Origin: Flavobacteriales bacterium UBA979
GTDB taxonomy: Bacteria > Bacteroidota > Bacteroidia > Flavobacteriales_D > Sanyastnellaceae
Length of the DNA: 64,000 nt
NCBI GenBank assembly: GCA_002292325.1
Contig: DBBR01000033.1
Coordinates: 24,924-88,923, forward strand
Direction of reading: 5' to 3'
The position numbers and the translations under genes were made by a program. Below, piece by piece: positions 62,494-64,000 of this stretch (position 1 is the stretch's first letter; every line of letters starts with the position of its first letter). The notes under the pieces were generated by a model. It was given only the letters and a program-made list of their open reading frames with translations. It made no database searches and had not been told where the DNA came from.

Positions 62494-63072
62494 ATGATTC
62501 CGGTCGTGGATGAATCATCCTATGTACACCCGCTGGCTACGGTCATAGGTCATGTGACCATTGGACCATCTTGTTACATTGGTGCAGGGGCAGTTTTACG
62601 CGCAGATTGGGGGAAGATTATCTTGGAGGAGGGATGCAATGTTCAAGAGAACGCTGTGCTTCACATGTTTCCAGGTGAAACCGTTTACTTGCACCAAGGT
62701 GCGCATATTGGCCATGGCGCAATGATTCATGGAGCTGTCATTGGAAAAGACGCAATGGTTGGTATGAATGCTGTTGTCTTAGATGGTGTTCTCCTTGGCG
62801 ATGAGTCGATCGTTGGGGCCTTGGCCTTGTTGAAGGCCAATACCGACTGGCAACCGCGTAGTTTGGTGGTGGGGCATCCTGCAAAATTCATGGGTCATGT
62901 GTCCGATGAAATGATTGCACATAAAAAAGAAGGGACTCGTTTATACCAGTCATTGCCAAAAGACATGCATTCAAATGCAAAAGAGATTGAGCCTTTGCGT
63001 CAGGATCCAGGGAATCGAGCAGAAGTGTTTCCTGTATTCGACACATGGCAAAAGCGAAAAAACAACAGCTAA
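62494..63072 (+). CDS. Hexapeptide-repeat protein, PaaY / gamma-carbonic-anhydrase family
   Basis: A 192-residue left-handed beta-helix protein. Repeats: YVHPLATVIGHVTIGPSCYIG, GAVLRAD, NVQENAVLHM, and the metal-binding HIGHGAMIHGAVIG with three histidines. The C-terminal helical extension with DPGNRAEVFP is like PaaY. PaaY is a thioesterase tied to phenylacetate degradation; others of the family act as carnitine-related or carbonic anhydrases. The adjacent PaaJ-like thiolase supports PaaY. ATG 62494 is chosen over the TTG at 62467, 30 bp after the thiolase stop. Confidence 0.85.
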   Translation: MIPVVDESSYVHPLATVIGHVTIGPSCYIGAGAVLRADWGKIILEEGCNVQENAVLHMFPGETVYLHQGAHIGHGAMIHGAVIGKDAMVGMNAVVLDGVLLGDESIVGALALLKANTDWQPRSLVVGHPAKFMGHVSDEMIAHKKEGTRLYQSLPKDMHSNAKEIEPLRQDPGNRAEVFPVFDTWQKRKNNS

Positions 63073-63073
63073 C

Positions 63074-63856
63074 GTGGGTAAATCAGGAAATCGAATCGTA
63101 CGATTCCAACAATTTGAAATCCGAGATGATGTTTGCGCAATGAAAGTTGGAACGGATGCGCTGCTTCTGGGCTCATGGGCGGATATCGAAGGTGCAGGGA
63201 AAATTGCGGATTTGGGATGCGGTTCAGGGATCATTGCTTTAATGGTTGCCCAGCGAGCTTCCAATGCCAAGGTCTACGGTGTAGAATTAGAAAAGAGGGC
63301 AGCGATTCAAGCGCAACAAAATGCAGCCAAGAGTCCGTGGAGTAATCGCATTCACATTGTCAGCGAATCTGTTCAGTCCTTCAGTGAACAAGGAGAAAAC
63401 GCAGGTACATTCGATGCTACAATCAGCAACCCTCCTTATTTTCACGGCAAGCCCAAATCACCTGATCCTGCCAGAAATATGGCAAGGCACGATGACACAC
63501 TTTCTCTATCTGCATTGCTTCAATCAGCGAAAAGACTCTTGAAATTAAACGGGACTTTGCAGCTCATCTGGCCACTTGATCGATGGGAAATGCTTCAGGA
63601 GCGCTGTGCATATTTAGGATTTCGACTGGAGGAAGGACTGGGGATCAAAGGCTCTGATCAGCACTCCGTAACCCGAGTCATGTCCCGTTGGAGACTAACG
63701 AATGAGCCAGATCTGAATTCGGACTTGAAATTTTTCTCACCACTTCAGCACGCAATGGCTGTGGAAAAATCATTAAGGAAAGGAGGGACTCCACAATTTA
63801 GTGCTGAGTACAAAAACCTGCTTAATCCTTATATCCTGGACTGGAACGGCAGTTAA
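63074..63856 (+). CDS. trmN6: tRNA1(Val) (adenine(37)-N6)-methyltransferase TrmN6-like
   Basis: A 260-residue SAM-dependent methyltransferase. VRFQQFEIRDDVCAMKVGTDALLLGSW (read in parts) matches the YfiC start. SAM motif I IADLGCGSGIIALMVAQ, acidic loop GVELEKRAAIQA, and catalytic NPPYF for adenine N6. Start is GTG 63074, 1 bp after the previous stop; the longer frame from 62915 lies inside the PaaY-like gene in another frame and is rejected. Cotranscribed with the thiolase and PaaY-like genes. Confidence 0.88.
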   Translation: MGKSGNRIVRFQQFEIRDDVCAMKVGTDALLLGSWADIEGAGKIADLGCGSGIIALMVAQRASNAKVYGVELEKRAAIQAQQNAAKSPWSNRIHIVSESVQSFSEQGENAGTFDATISNPPYFHGKPKSPDPARNMARHDDTLSLSALLQSAKRLLKLNGTLQLIWPLDRWEMLQERCAYLGFRLEEGLGIKGSDQHSVTRVMSRWRLTNEPDLNSDLKFFSPLQHAMAVEKSLRKGGTPQFSAEYKNLLNPYILDWNGS

Positions 63857-64000
63857 TTATGCGCCGAGGACTTGCTTTAGCCTATCAATTTGTGCTGCCC
63901 ACAATTCCTTGGCATCATCCATTTCATCTTCTTCAGCAAAATCCGTGATCACTACGGCTGTATCACCTGTGAGGTCATCAATTTTGATTCTGAATTCGAA
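63857..64000 (-). CDS. C-terminal end of a START-like/SRPBCC protein (partial)
   Basis: The minus strand is open for 47 codons from the window edge to a TAA at 63859-63857. It reads FEFRIKIDDLTGDTAVVITD then a run of acidic residues and AKELWAAQIDRLKQVLGA. This matches the C-terminus of the START-like/AHSA1-like domain protein conserved in Bacteroidota. The N-terminal part lies beyond the window. Its stop abuts the trmN6 stop. Confidence 0.75.
   Translation of the reverse strand, partial: FEFRIKIDDLTGDTAVVITDFAEEDEMDDAKELWAAQIDRLKQVLGA

Noticed and set aside
62915-63073. 53-residue N-terminal extension of TrmN6
   Set aside because: It overlaps the PaaY-like gene in another frame and has a Cys/Lys-rich non-coding look; the GTG at 63074 fits the family start.

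Overview
The window looks like a chromosomal segment of a Bacteroidota bacterium, most likely a flavobacteria-like marine or aquatic lineage. The evidence is a SusC/SusD pair, secreted proteins with type IX secretion (T9SS) C-terminal signals, PorT- and PorE-like T9SS parts, a GldF/GldG gliding-type ABC system, promoters of the TTG / TAnnTTTG kind, few Shine-Dalgarno sequences and several TTG/GTG starts. Genes are dense (gaps mostly under 150 bp). I saw no rRNA, tRNA, CRISPR array, prophage or insertion sequence.

Layout. 1-10.5 kb: a large PKD/CHU_C surface protein, an RhlE-type helicase, MsrB, an mtaB-lgt operon trailed by a small ORF that escapes normal gene finding, and an FG-GAP/UnbV secreted protein. 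10.5-18.9 kb: YigZ, a membrane sugar-nucleotide dehydratase, PorT-like protein, a small membrane protein, Rho with a long disordered insert, a phosphodiesterase and a PorE-like TPR/PD40/OmpA protein. 18.9-22.4 kb: a TonB-dependent receptor overlapping a T9SS-exported PQQ-type sugar dehydrogenase. 23.0-43.2 kb: a maltodextrin utilisation locus. 43.2-55.5 kb: housekeeping operons (xthA, Bpt/Ate-like transferase, slipin/NfeD, coaE, rpe, clpS, LytTR regulator, glnS, cca, tsaC, purC, phoH). 55.5-64 kb: SAM hydrolase-family protein, a fused GldF-GldG, a DUF4340-like partner, a glycosyltransferase, thiolase, PaaY-like protein, TrmN6 and the end of a START-like protein.

The most coherent system is the 20-kb maltodextrin locus. 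Leftward lie susC-susD-lipoprotein-module protein-GH13 lipoprotein, and a second leftward unit of Nudix-type regulator-CotH/LTD protein-T9SS amylase. Rightward lie pfkA-gap-BadF-type kinase-beta-phosphoglucomutase-maltose phosphorylase. The inferred flow is: surface amylases cut glucan, SusCD imports oligosaccharides, the periplasmic GH13 trims them, maltose phosphorylase yields glucose plus beta-glucose-1-phosphate, PgmB and the kinase produce glucose-6-phosphate, and PFK and GAPDH carry it on. A perfect 8-bp-arm palindrome lies between the divergent regulator and pfkA, and a weaker look-alike lies upstream of susC, so one Nudix-family regulator could run the whole set. Functions are inferred from motifs read by eye; no database search was run.
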